Positions 12,161-21,254 of a stretch of DNA of 64,000 nt are shown here, in pieces. The notes beneath the pieces are model-generated. The model did not search any database and was not told the origin of the DNA. It worked only from the letters and a program-made list of their open reading frames with translations. Position 1 is the first letter of the stretch. Each line of letters opens with the position of its first letter. A program made the position numbers and the translations under genes. Source of the DNA: Atriophallophorus winterbourni (lineage: Eukaryota > Platyhelminthes > Trematoda > Plagiorchiida > Microphallidae); assembly GCA_013407085.1 (NCBI GenBank), contig JACCGJ010020597.1, forward strand, positions 25,276 to 89,275, read 5' to 3'.

Positions 12161-13620
12161 TCGAAAGGTTGATTAATCCCTGATCCCGGCCAACACTTAC
12201 CAGTTTTAGTCATCATCTGCGCGGTTATCTGAGAAAATGTTTGCCAGATCGACTATAATGGTTTTCTGTCTGCTCTTTTGCAGTAAAGTTTGGGTAACGA
12301 TGAGGTCAATTTAATTGGGGTCTTGCAGAGTAAAAACAGCGTTGCACGTAGAAAATGTTTTACACATTACTTCAGGTACGTGAATAAAAAACTGTATGAA
12401 AGCCTTGCAGGAAGTGTCCAACTCTATGAATTGGGTGGAGTTATACACGCAGTTATACATTCTATATTTGAATGATTCAAAATCAGTTTATGTAAAAGAA
12501 AAATCTAATGACAGTTAGGTTAGTCAGATGGCAATTGTTCTGTTATAATTTACATTTACTTTACGATACTCACACTAGTTTAATGTATGCATGTGTATTT
12601 TTTAGTTAATGTGCCATGAAGTTTCAATAAGGTGGATGACTGTGGATGACAAATTATACATTCACTAAGTTGATCACACGGCCCATAATGGAATAACGGG
12701 ACTCGAGTTTCACTCTTATTTGAGCTCATCATCAATGAATATCGTTCGCATCGTGTGAGAGTTGAACCCGAAATCATCATTATTGTAATCCCACAAATTA
12801 AGACCTGGGCTACCATTACGCGTTTGATCGATCGCAATTAAGCGTTCATGAATGCTTCTCGATACTGGCTTATTACGATAGCTTTGTCTGCCAGACCAGT
12901 TATGAATGAGCAACCTCAGTTGTGGTCGCCCAACAGATCAGGTCTCCATGTCCGGTCTTCTTATAGGATACAATGTAAGCTAACACCGATTAATCTCAGA
13001 GGCAATGTTGTTTTCGGCGTGTATTGTAGAATTATCATATTTTCACCACTCATCAGCATCGAGTCCTTTGAAATATACACAAATTTCATCCTGACTGTCC
13101 TAATGGTTATCCTTGATGTGTCGAATAATATGCAATGCTGTTTAGCTGAAATAAGGGTGAAACTCGACCCCAGTGCTTCAAATATAGACCGTCGTGATCA
13201 ACTTTGTGAAACGATTAATCAGCTTGGCACGGATGAGTAGTCACAAACATGAACACCATTTTCTCCAAATGTCGCCTACGCTAATTAAGCACATCTGTGT
13301 ATAATCATATGATCGTTTATCTCAAACGTTTTAAAATTAGTGCGATTTGATTACTTGATCACGCCCAATTTTTAATTTTGTAAACAATACCACACTTGGA
13401 GAATGCAAGAACACACATGTTTACTTCGAAATTGATGACAGTGTGAACTATACATTAAAAATGAATGAGAAATTATATTCATACAAGATTAATTGGAAAA
13501 CCGCCAACAAGTGTTTTCAAATTTTTTGATTGAGTTTGCCTAATTTAAAGATAAGAGATGTAATAAAAAAATATGTGGTCACTTGTTTCTATTGACACAT
13601 ATGTTAAAGTTTCTATTGTT
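12160..13620. other. Unassigned stretch with an imperfect inverted repeat
   Basis: I find no known protein. The 130-residue plus ORF at 12848-13240 has no domain I recognise. Arms at about 12650-12740 and 13140-13230 are imperfect reverse complements sharing taagRgtgaaactcga, then ccgt and gtgatcaactt. That suggests a palindromic or MITE-like unit of about 600 bp. Confidence 0.45.
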
Positions 13621-14798
13621 TTTTAGGTTCGTTCTTACTGCAAGGTGTTTTCGCGCGTTTGAAAAGCGTTCTGACACAGGTAACAAAGTTTTTTTTTCTA
13701 AAGCTCAATGGCCATTCAGTTTGTGTTTCTGTTACTTAAACCAATGTTTTTAGATATCCTGATTCAGTTCAACTCTCATTCAGTTCCTTGAATTTGTAAC
13801 AGTTCTCACTGTTTTGTATCCATAAATAAGATTGCAGTAAATACGCAATTGAGTATACGAATCCGCCAGTGTCTTTCTTCAGAATCGCAAACGCATAGGC
13901 GGCATACTTGATCTAGAATTTTGATGTATCAGCGGAAATTTCTAAATTCCAAGTCTTCTCATCAAAATTTCTGCTGGCATCTGAGAAAATATACATCATC
14001 TAAGAGTTCTACTTACGTGTTTAAACAAACGACCGTTGAATTCGCAATCCGTTCACAAGCATTATTTCGATAACTGAACTATATTGTTCTTGGTCAATCA
14101 GTTTAGATCGGGTTGTGTTTCGCAATTTTCCGGCAAACGCTATTCATTTTGCAGGACTAAGAATGACAATCGATATGAACATCACAATCACGCTGAAAGA
14201 AAAAATAATTTCTCCATTTTCTTTATTTCTTTCATTTTGTACAAATGTATAAGCAGAATCTATTGAATAAACAATTTTATTTAATGAGTTTGAGTAAATA
14301 TTTTGCCAAGTTATTTGCACAATTTTATTATGATGGCTTAATAGGAGGCGAGACGATTGCGCATAGTGATCGTCACGGCCTGGGATGTTAATATAAATTA
14401 GCCCCAACTATTTAAAAAAATGCACACATCTAGCGTGTCTCAAATATCTTCTGTCAACTAAGTTCAACTCTTGCACTCTATGAGTGGCTTTAACCAGCAC
14501 ATCGGAATTGATATTACTTGGAAATTTAGGAAGCGAAAGCGAGTGACTAGCGACTTAAATCACGTTTGATCCGAGTGAATGGAACTCATTAACTACTAGC
14601 AATACATCTAGGAGATGGTAAACCTCGGTGTTGAATCGCACAGCCTTGCGGTCTAACTAATTGCTAGAAAGAACTCAATAAAATACTCGTAAAAATTATC
14701 CCGAATTCTTAAGGCAGATAACTGGTTACAGCACTAATTATCTTTTAATAACCTGCCAATTCATAGGTTGTTATTAGTTGGGAAACGGCTAGACAGGG

Positions 14799-15223
14799 TG
14801 TAACCGACAATTCGGCCCGGGGAAAATCGAGTTCAACGTCAAAGATTTCAGTCACGTTATAAACACCAATGTGTCTACTTAACGGTTGAGTTACGCGTCT
14901 AAACCCACCAATATATTGACAAGACAATACGTGAGATGAGTACGGTACTATTGAAGCAAAATAATTATACAATAAAAATAGAAAACCTCAATTATTCCGT
15001 TTCGTACTGTATCCAAAAACAACAATATTCAACAGCAACAATGACAACGAGTGATCGCAACTTCAAATAGCGCGGAAACGGCCAAATAAAGATACAAAAA
15101 TATAAGCGCAAGAACGAATAAATTCAAGTAGTTCGGTAAAACAAAAATGGTAAAAATATACAAAAATACCAGCAGATTTAAACAGTTAGTTGTCAATAAA
15201 ATAAATTCAATGTACATCTTACA
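14799..15223 (-). repeat. 3' LTR of the BEL/Pao element
   Basis: This is the downstream LTR in element orientation. Just inside it (15224-15240) the minus strand is G-rich (ttcggggggcgg) and fits a polypurine tract priming plus-strand synthesis. The LTR also contains a short chance ORF that is repeated in its partner. Confidence 0.85.
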
Positions 15224-15473
15224 CCGCCCCCCGAAATCCGCGCCGGATTTCTCAAAGGCTGACAACATACATGCTCTGGTATCATACCCTATATCTTTAC
15301 CCATCGCTGATTATATCATAATAGCAACCAGACGTTATTATCTAAGAACAAAGTGAGATAATGTCACGATGCACAAGACGTTCTCCATGCCTCACACATG
15401 TGACAAAATTCACCGGCCATTTCAGCCAGATTGGTTAGAAGCCAGACGTTTTCCATGCCTTACCACAACCAAT

Positions 15474-15863
15474 CTAGCTGGCCTGGTCCCTTAACGTGAC
15501 AAAACCAGTTCCGATAACAGCATCCACGTTCGATGATGTATTTTCTTCCGGTACAGTCAAATCAGTCAAAAAGCATGTCTGATCTAATTCGAAATGAATT
15601 TCTTCCTTGATTACGGTAGTAAGTGATACTACCAGCTTAGCGGCTACTAATTCCAGACACGAAATAGTAGCAGGCTTGACTAGAGCAACTCGCGACTTCG
15701 AGCAGGGTAGGCAACAATATGAGTTAGGACTAAATCGAATGTAAATCGCGGCTTCATACCTAAGTTCCAACGCATCACAGAATGCATGTAACTGAGGCCG
15801 AACTATGTGAGCACCTTTGCGCTTCATAGATCGAGGTATTCTTAGGGATTGCGGTTCCATCAC
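15474..15863 (-). pseudogene. BEL/Pao polyprotein remnant, RNase-H region
   Basis: Motifs IPRSMKRKG, LHAFCDALELRYEAAIYIR, KSRVALVKPATISCLELVAA and LDQTCFLTD follow the order of the RNase-H and linker region of BEL/Pao Pol, where the family has LHAFSDAS, KTRVAPLK-x-x-TIPRLEL and FWTDS. The RT catalytic core expected upstream is deleted and no integrase follows. The frame closes about 250 bp before the 3' LTR. It is a fragment without independent function. Confidence 0.75.
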
Positions 15864-15893
15864 GCTTGCATATTTATGCAGTAACTCAGGATT

Positions 15894-16440
15894 TCACAGA
15901 AACCTAGAACGCACGATCTGTAAACGCGATTTTGCATGTTTACGGTTGCAGCAGATTCTATAGAAATCTCTTTCCCAAGGTAGACACACTTCAAAATTGC
16001 CATCTTTCTGTTTAGTCCCACGATACGCTTGTAACACATCCGCTTCAATAAGCAGGCCAACTGTGGTATCGGGACCATCATTTGAAACAAGATCCTTCAA
16101 ATGATTAGGTGAAGTGAAGCAGTCCTTTTTCGTCAAATGCTCAATCATTTCAGGAAGTTGCAAGGACTCATTCATCATAGACAATTCAAATCTTAATCGT
16201 GTAATTCGAGTAGCATTCGCAGCTATCAACAGTTCTAACTCAGCCTCTTGACGCATCTGTTCTTTCGCTAATTGTACCAACAAAAACTGAGCCCTAATAT
16301 TATGAGAGCTAGAACTAACTACCGAACCAGAGCATGACATGTTATCTACAAATGAAGAAACACCGACTTGCCCGTCAAACAGTTCCTTTTCATTGTTTCT
16401 CGGATGGATCTCTGACCACTTGTTCTTCATTTTTCCCCAA
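15894..16440 (-). pseudogene. BEL/Pao gag-like start fused to protease-end remnant
   Basis: The minus frame is open from the 5' LTR into the element. A likely native start is the methionine of MKNKWSEIHPRNN at about 16431. A charged, partly coiled-coil segment follows (LAKEQMRQEAELELLIAANA), then DTTVGLLIEADVLQAYRG and FEVCLPWERDF. The last two resemble the end of the BEL aspartic protease (LLIG-x-D) and the start of RT (xEV-x-LPW). Gag and Pol sequence is thus joined across a deletion. The upstream methionine at 16640 lies in the LTR and is probably not used. Confidence 0.65.
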
Positions 16441-16466
16441 TGTTCGAAACGAAGCAAATTGAGTAT

Positions 16467-16891
16467 TGTAACAGACAATTCGGTCCGGGGAAAATCGAGT
16501 TCAACGTCAAAGATTTCAGTCACGTTATAAACACCAATGTGTCTACTTAACGGTTGAGTTACGCGTCTAAACCCACCAATATATTGACAAGACAATACGT
16601 GAGATGAGTACGGTACTATTGAAGCAAAATAATTATACAATAAAAATAGAAAACCTCAATTATTCCGCTTCGTACTGTATCCAAAAACAACAATATTCAA
16701 CAGCACGAGTGACCACGAGTGATCGCAACTTCAAATAGCGCGCAAACGGCCAAATAAAGATACAAAAACATAAGCGCAAGAACGAATAAATTCAAGTAGT
16801 ACGGTAAAACAAAATTGGTAAAAATATACAAAAATACCAGCAGATTTAAACAGTTAGTCGTCAATAAAATAAATGCAATGTACATCTTACA
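16467..16891 (-). repeat. 5' LTR of the BEL/Pao element
   Basis: This is the upstream LTR in element orientation, 425 bp, nearly identical to 14799-15223. Its outer end abuts caggg, the right copy of the target duplication. Confidence 0.85.
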
Positions 16892-16959
16892 CAGGGGTAT
16901 TAAAAAAATCCAAGAATATCTCGTGATTCCGTGCTTCGCCGCCTCAGATATTTGGGTGC

Positions 16960-17260
16960 TGAACAGTGGATATAAAATAGTCGTATTTTGAAAGATCTAC
17001 TCCTTGGTGAGTTGAATTTAGGAAATGGTTAATTAGGCAAGACGCAGTTTAAAAAATATGACTTCTGCGATTGGGAGATGGGGGCTCTCTGTATTGGCAC
17101 TACGATTTATAAGGCCTTGATCTTTATCACCATCCTTTCAATACACTGCTTAAATTAATGACTACGAGCTGCAGGTTAGAAGATAATGCTTTCTGTGCTG
17201 ATTATGAATGGAAACCAGGCGTGCTGCGGCCGCGGATCGGTCGCTAAGGGAGAGATGTTC
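16960..17260 (+). mobile_element. Very decayed RTE-type LINE relic
   Basis: The nucleotides aaatagtcgtattttgaaag, gatctactccttggtgagtt and gactacgagctgcagg align with the RTE fragment at 5060-5280. No reading frame survives. The sister duplication at about 35,730-35,960 holds the same relic, so it predates the segmental duplication. Confidence 0.55.
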
Positions 17261-17289
17261 CTGCAACAATCTAACTGTTTAGTTATTAT

Positions 17290-17700
17290 AAACACTGTGT
17301 CGCTTGAAACCGACAAACACTAGTGATGTATATCAAATGTGGACAACGGTTGTCGGAGAACAATAGTCAACATCCTTTTCGCTTTACCTTAGGTTAGTCG
17401 CTTTGAGTATCACAAAGTTTTAGCTTGTGATGTATAGTTAATCACTAGGAGCATGTTTATATTAAATACAAATATAAACGTGTCTGACCTAAACATTTTC
17501 TGAATGAACCGAGTGTGTATAAAGCGTGTTAATAGTTACCCCCACTTCATTACAGACTGTTTTTCAAGCTTTCAAATAGCACAATAACTTGATCAAAAAA
17601 CATTTTTAGCTTTTGGAAACTCCACAGCGCAGAGCGACTATACTCGTCCTTGGACTATCTAATTATCCATACGAAATGAGACTTGAAGTATTAAATTTAC
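17290..17700. other. Unassigned stretch
   Basis: AT-rich DNA between the duplicated segment and the PLE 3' region. I see no gene or repeat. Confidence 0.4.
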
Positions 17701-17825
17701 AGTTGCCTTAATACCGACTGAAACAAGGAGCACTATTCATTTGGACAGTGCTCAATCAAACAAATAACCCTTGTAATTATGAAAATAGAGTTTGCAATGT
17801 ATCGGTTATAGTAAGTTTTTGGTAA

Positions 17826-17857
17826 CGTTTCGCTTCTGAACACAGAAGCCTCGTCAG
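17826..17857 (-). ncRNA. Hammerhead-ribozyme-like core in the PLE 3' region
   Basis: The minus strand reads CTGACGA, an extra G, a 7-bp perfect stem (GCTTCTG/CAGAAGC) with a TGTT loop, then GAAAC. This is the order of the hammerhead conserved boxes (CUGANGA, stem II, GAAA). PLEs are known to carry hammerhead motifs in their terminal repeats. Against it, the G next to stem II is unpaired, and I could form only a weak stem III (ACG with an upstream CGU). It is a candidate only. Confidence 0.45.
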
Positions 17858-18101
17858 ACCAAGGGTGTCGGTACGAACAGTGTTCAGGTATAACTGGCAT
17901 TCTCTTGACCAATCCTGAGTTCACTAAGCTACACAGGGGAGATCAAGATAATTGATCACACCTGCTAATTGCTGTGTTCATCCCTAATTGTTTATTAATT
18001 GTTCAGGTCAGCGTATGCCGACACACTGTTTACGTAATCATGTGCGTATTAGGTGTGATGTTCGTTAATCCTAATCCGCTGCAAAACCGAACGCCAGATA
18101 G

Positions 18102-18420
18102 TTAAGATATCCGCCCCATCCACTTGTTCATCGCATTCGCCCCAGCCTTTGTTATTTCAACAGACTCGGCGTGAAGTCTTTCCCTATAAGATTTCACACC
18201 CCGTGTTATCACTTTCACGTTATGAAGATCTACGCTGTGTCCAGTGTCTAGCACGTGTTCAGCTAGGGCAGAATCCTGAATCAGTGATTGATATTCACTG
18301 GGATTGCAGGGTCGCTTTCCCACTCGTTTCCTGTGTTCGTTCAACCTAGTGCAGAGTTCTCTAGACGTTTGCTCAATGTAAACACCCGCGCAACCATTGC
18401 AGTTGATTTAGTAGATGCAG
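18102..18420 (-). pseudogene. PLE GIY-YIG endonuclease domain remnant
   Basis: The minus translation contains NCNGCAGVYIEQTSRELCTR, then LNEHRKRVGKR, SALAEHVLDTGHSVD and ERLHAESVEITK. This matches the PLE GIY-YIG architecture. The 'GVYIEQT' segment stands where the family has the Y-V/I-G-x-T strand, the arginine of 'LCTRLNEH' is the catalytic type, and AEH-x5-H and the glutamate of 'ERLHAESVEI' are also expected. An in-frame stop precedes the domain. In intact PLEs it nicks DNA to prime insertion. Confidence 0.75.
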
Positions 18421-18769
18421 TTCGTCGCACAACCTAAAGGAGTCTTATCTTGAGATGCATTAATAAGGAGCGGAGAGTTCTACCTGCCTTATGTGTTACT
18501 CTAATACCTGCGCTATTCAAGAGTCGACTTATTCCTTCGGAGGCGCTTTTGACATACGGTAGAGATACCGTAGCTCGCCAAACCTTTTCCGTCTTCGTTT
18601 GCGGATATTTAACCCGGTTCAATTGGCGTTTAATTAAGCTCTTGGGGTACCCATGATTTGCAAGTCGGCGACTGACTTCTTCATGAGCTCGCTCATTCTC
18701 AACTGGTCGGCCATGTCGTTGTAAGTAAACCGCATTGTCAGACATGTAATTTTACCGCCGTTTTTCTGT

Positions 18770-19374
18770 ACACGTGTAAACAAGTGAAGAATGTCTTACC
18801 CTTGTGTCTTTCTGCATGCGTTTAATCCATTTGATGAATAGATGATGCCACAGCACACAGATCACAACATTAAATCCAAGTTCATGTTTTTAATAGTAAA
18901 TTTATTATAAAACGAAGTAGTAAAATCATCTTGCACACACACTGACAGTCCAATCTCACGTTTTCATCCGATCGGTTTGATTTTTAGATATCTATCTGAA
19001 AGCTTTCTACGTCGGATCTATTCTTACAAGAATCATCCATCTGCGACTTTTCGTTCTTTGTGTACGTCAACCGTGGATTTTTCTACAGTTTGTTCGTTTA
19101 TTTGAATCGCTTTTGTGTTTCTGCTGTTCGATTACCCCATCGGTGTTTATCACTGTCGGAAACTACTCGGAGAAATACACAAGGTGAAATCAAATTCACG
19201 GCAAAAATATCAAAGGGAATCTGGCAAATTAGCAGCTAAATCGAGTGACGAAATCTTCCGACAACCCGTCGTTTTCCGTCAACTCCGCTCAATTCCACAC
19301 AAACCAACCGCAGCCGTATCGATTTTTGTGCTCTGATTTGTAGTTTTGGTTGACCACGTTAACATGAAACAATC
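18770..19374. other. Unassigned stretch before a CsRn1-type LTR
   Basis: No recognised protein. The ORF at 19115-19336 has no known domain. It directly precedes the LTR at 19375. Confidence 0.4.
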
Positions 19375-19688
19375 TGTAACAACATTGTTTTACGGTACTT
19401 AGCAATCGACCTCGATACACACTTTCAGTTGATTCGTGTTCCATGATGGCTACCCTGAACCTTCGTGCACCTTTTGGCTACCGCGATAAACCTTTCATCT
19501 CCTGTGCCTTTTCTCCAACATTCTTGGGGACATAATTGTAGTGGTCAGCCTACTACAAATTGGTGAGCCCGACGTGATGCACGAATCCTTCGTGTACTAC
19601 AATTGGTAAGCCCAATATCTACGCACAATTCGAGATTTTTTTCCGGTACGTCTTTTACCGATTTAAATCGGCGTTATTTCAGGATTTT
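19375..19688 (+). mobile_element. CsRn1-type LTR with tRNA-Trp primer-binding site and leader
   Basis: A 183-bp LTR (19375-19557) begins TGTAACAAC and ends CCTACTACA. Three bases after it, 19561-19578 reads TGGTGAGCCCGACGTGAT. This is complementary, with one mismatch, to the 3' end of animal tRNA-Trp, the primer used by the CsRn1 group of Ty3/Gypsy elements. About 110 bp of leader follows and then breaks at 19689 into an inverted LTR copy. No gag or pol remains here. The PBS fixes the plus orientation of this LTR. Confidence 0.7.
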
Positions 19689-19834
19689 TTTGGAGAAAAG
19701 GCACAGGAGATGAAAGGTTTATCGCGATAGCGAAAAGGGTTCACGAAGGTACAGGGTAGCCATCACGGAACACAAATAAACGGAAAGTGTGTATCAAGGT
19801 CAATTGGTAAGTAGAGTAAATCAATGTTGTTACA
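19689..19834 (-). repeat. Inverted partial CsRn1-type LTR
   Basis: This is the reverse complement of most of the LTR at 19375-19557, sharing ggagaaaaggcacaggagat, tgaaaggtttatcgcg and the terminal ttgttaca at 19827-19834. A LINE ORF1 begins immediately after. The methionine at 19789 lies in this LTR and is not a natural LINE start. Confidence 0.7.
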
Positions 19835-21111
19835 AATATGATGTTCGCGAAACGTGCGTCGTCTGCATGAAAGTCGTCAGTGGTAAGGTCAAATCTGTCA
19901 CGTGTCAAAACTGTTCCCACACATGTCGCGCAAAATGTGCCAAATCTTTGACCCCGGATGCGTTATCGATCCTGATGGATGAAAACATGCCTGGTGTATG
20001 CTACGTGTGCAAAAGTAGTCGAGCTAAACCAAGCGCAGATTTAACTGCACGAACAAGTGTTGCGCAAAGCAACCTGGATGATCGGATGCTGAGCTTAGAG
20101 CTTATCATACAAACGTTGAAGACATCGGTAGAGACTCAAAATTCTCAGTTTGCCAGTATATTTTTCGATCAATCGGAAACCACTGACGGTAATACCAGTC
20201 AGATAAACGCTAAATCTTCGATCTTTCAACACGATTGTTCAACTGTTGCAAATGTGCCTGAGTGTCTTGAGGAGCGTTCTTTTCATCAAAAGGCCACCTT
20301 TAAAAATGCAACTGTTAAAGGCCTGTCTGCCCAAAATCATCCCTGGTCCGCAAAAAAATACGAAGCCAAAGCCACCTGCTCACCCGAAGGATCAGCGAAA
20401 ACCCTCAGGTTCAAAACCAAAAGTCATGGTGCAAAATGATCCAAAAGTGGACAAGATAGGTATTCGATCTAAGGTAGTTGAAACGTCCAGCAACCAGCGA
20501 AAATGCCAAACACACGGTGTACATTCAGTTCATGGACTAAGCCTGATTTGCACCAACGAAAGGAAACGAGTGGCACCTTACTAGGCGACAGGCTAGAACA
20601 CGATAAAGAAGAATGGAAAAGGTTGTGCAACAACATGGACTTGGAGCCAGTTGAACCACTATCATTGATATGACTAAGCCGTAAACCTACTTCTTTAAAT
20701 CTGGACCAGCAAAGATTGCTTTGAATCACGGTTCGCTCTGAAATGGGATCTTGAAAACATCTTACTATCCGCTTTTCTCCTGCGTAAGGAGCGTTCAGAG
20801 ATCACTGCAAGGATCTTTGCTGATGTGCCTTGGTGAGAAAGGGCCCGAAAGGACCATCGACAAAACCAAACGGAACAGAGGGATGATCGAAGTATAATCC
20901 TTTTGGGAGTTCCAGAAGCAGATGAAGCAACTGATAAAGCGGTGCAGTGCACACACGATTAGTTACAATGGAGATTCCTTAGTGATTAACTTGGTTTGCA
21001 TGATGTAGCTGTGACGGACACGTTCCGCATCCCCAAATCTACGAATTATAAGGGCATCGGTCCTAAGCCACTTAAAACAACGTTCTTGCCTAATGATATG
21101 TGAAACACGGT
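19835..21111 (+). pseudogene. Decayed CR1-like LINE ORF1 (PHD-finger protein)
   Basis: The plus translation starts with a PHD-like finger: CVVCMKVV, CQNCSHTCRAKC and CYVCKSS, in the order C-x2-C, C-x2-C, H/C and C-x2-C. A linker follows, then in broken frames the two ORF1 repeats: HGLSLICTNE; NILLSAFLLRKE with ARIFADVPW; SIILLGVPEADEATDK; and VTDTFRIPKSTNYKG, PKPLKTTFLPNDM. It stops at 21111 where the minus-strand LINE tail begins, so ORF2 is absent. Several stops and frameshifts show it is dead. The protein of an intact element would bind the LINE RNA. Confidence 0.75.
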
Positions 21112-21254
21112 CAAAACTCAAGATTCAAGAATTTATGGTCACAAGAAGCACATAGCTTCACAATTACCATAACATAGTATATATGCGTTCAATAAGAGGT
21201 ATAAAAAAACAATTATACGATGTCACTGGAGTCAAGTAATATGCTTACCCTGAG

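Larger units (their letters stand above)
14799..16891 (-). mobile_element. Internally deleted BEL/Pao LTR retrotransposon
   Basis: Two direct LTRs of 425 bp each (14799-15223 and 16467-16891) have TGTAA...TTACA termini and are flanked by a 5-bp target duplication, caggg (14794-14798 and 16892-16896). The internal part is only 1,243 bp and lies on the minus strand. It holds a gag-like start, a scrap of the protease/RT boundary and an RNase-H-like piece; most of the RT and all of the integrase are gone. The LTRs are almost identical, so the insertion is fairly young. It could only move with enzymes supplied by another element. Confidence 0.88.
13600..17310. repeat. Segmental duplication copy 1 (sister at 34.4-36.1 kb)
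   Basis: Blocks matching 34440-36100 occur in the same order: gttctgacacaggtaac at about 13668, the cgcaattgag region at 13845, the ctatattgttcttggtcaatc region at 14080, the gataacctgcc...cataggttg block at about 14747, and tttagttat...cactgtg at 17279. The copies differ by many substitutions. Removing the BEL/Pao insert (14799-16891) makes this copy nearly the length of its sister. A decayed RTE fragment at about 16960-17260 belongs to the duplicated segment. Confidence 0.7.
17700..18770 (-). mobile_element. Penelope-like element, 3' part (RT tail, GIY-YIG, 3' UTR)
   Basis: Minus-strand frames at 18745-18434 (NHGYPKSLIKRQLNRV, VSLPYVKSASEGISRLL, RTLRSLLMHLK) and 18419-18102 give the end of a PLE polyprotein. 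RT domain end is followed by a C-terminal GIY-YIG endonuclease. A 3' region of some 400 bp extends to about 17.7 kb and contains a hammerhead-like core. Stops and a frame break show it is dead. The upstream RT core is absent, so it is 5'-truncated. Confidence 0.78.

Noticed and set aside
12848..13240. 130-codon plus-strand ORF as a gene
   Set aside because: Hydrophobic and low-information, with no domain. It overlaps one arm of an inverted repeat.
14745..14972. Short minus-strand ORF as a gene, repeated at the start of the 16640 ORF
   Set aside because: It is LTR sequence of the BEL/Pao element. The repetition is explained by the paired LTRs.
19789..19834. Methionine at 19789 as the true start of the PHD-finger ORF
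   Set aside because: It lies in an inverted LTR fragment. The LINE-derived sequence starts only at about 19835.
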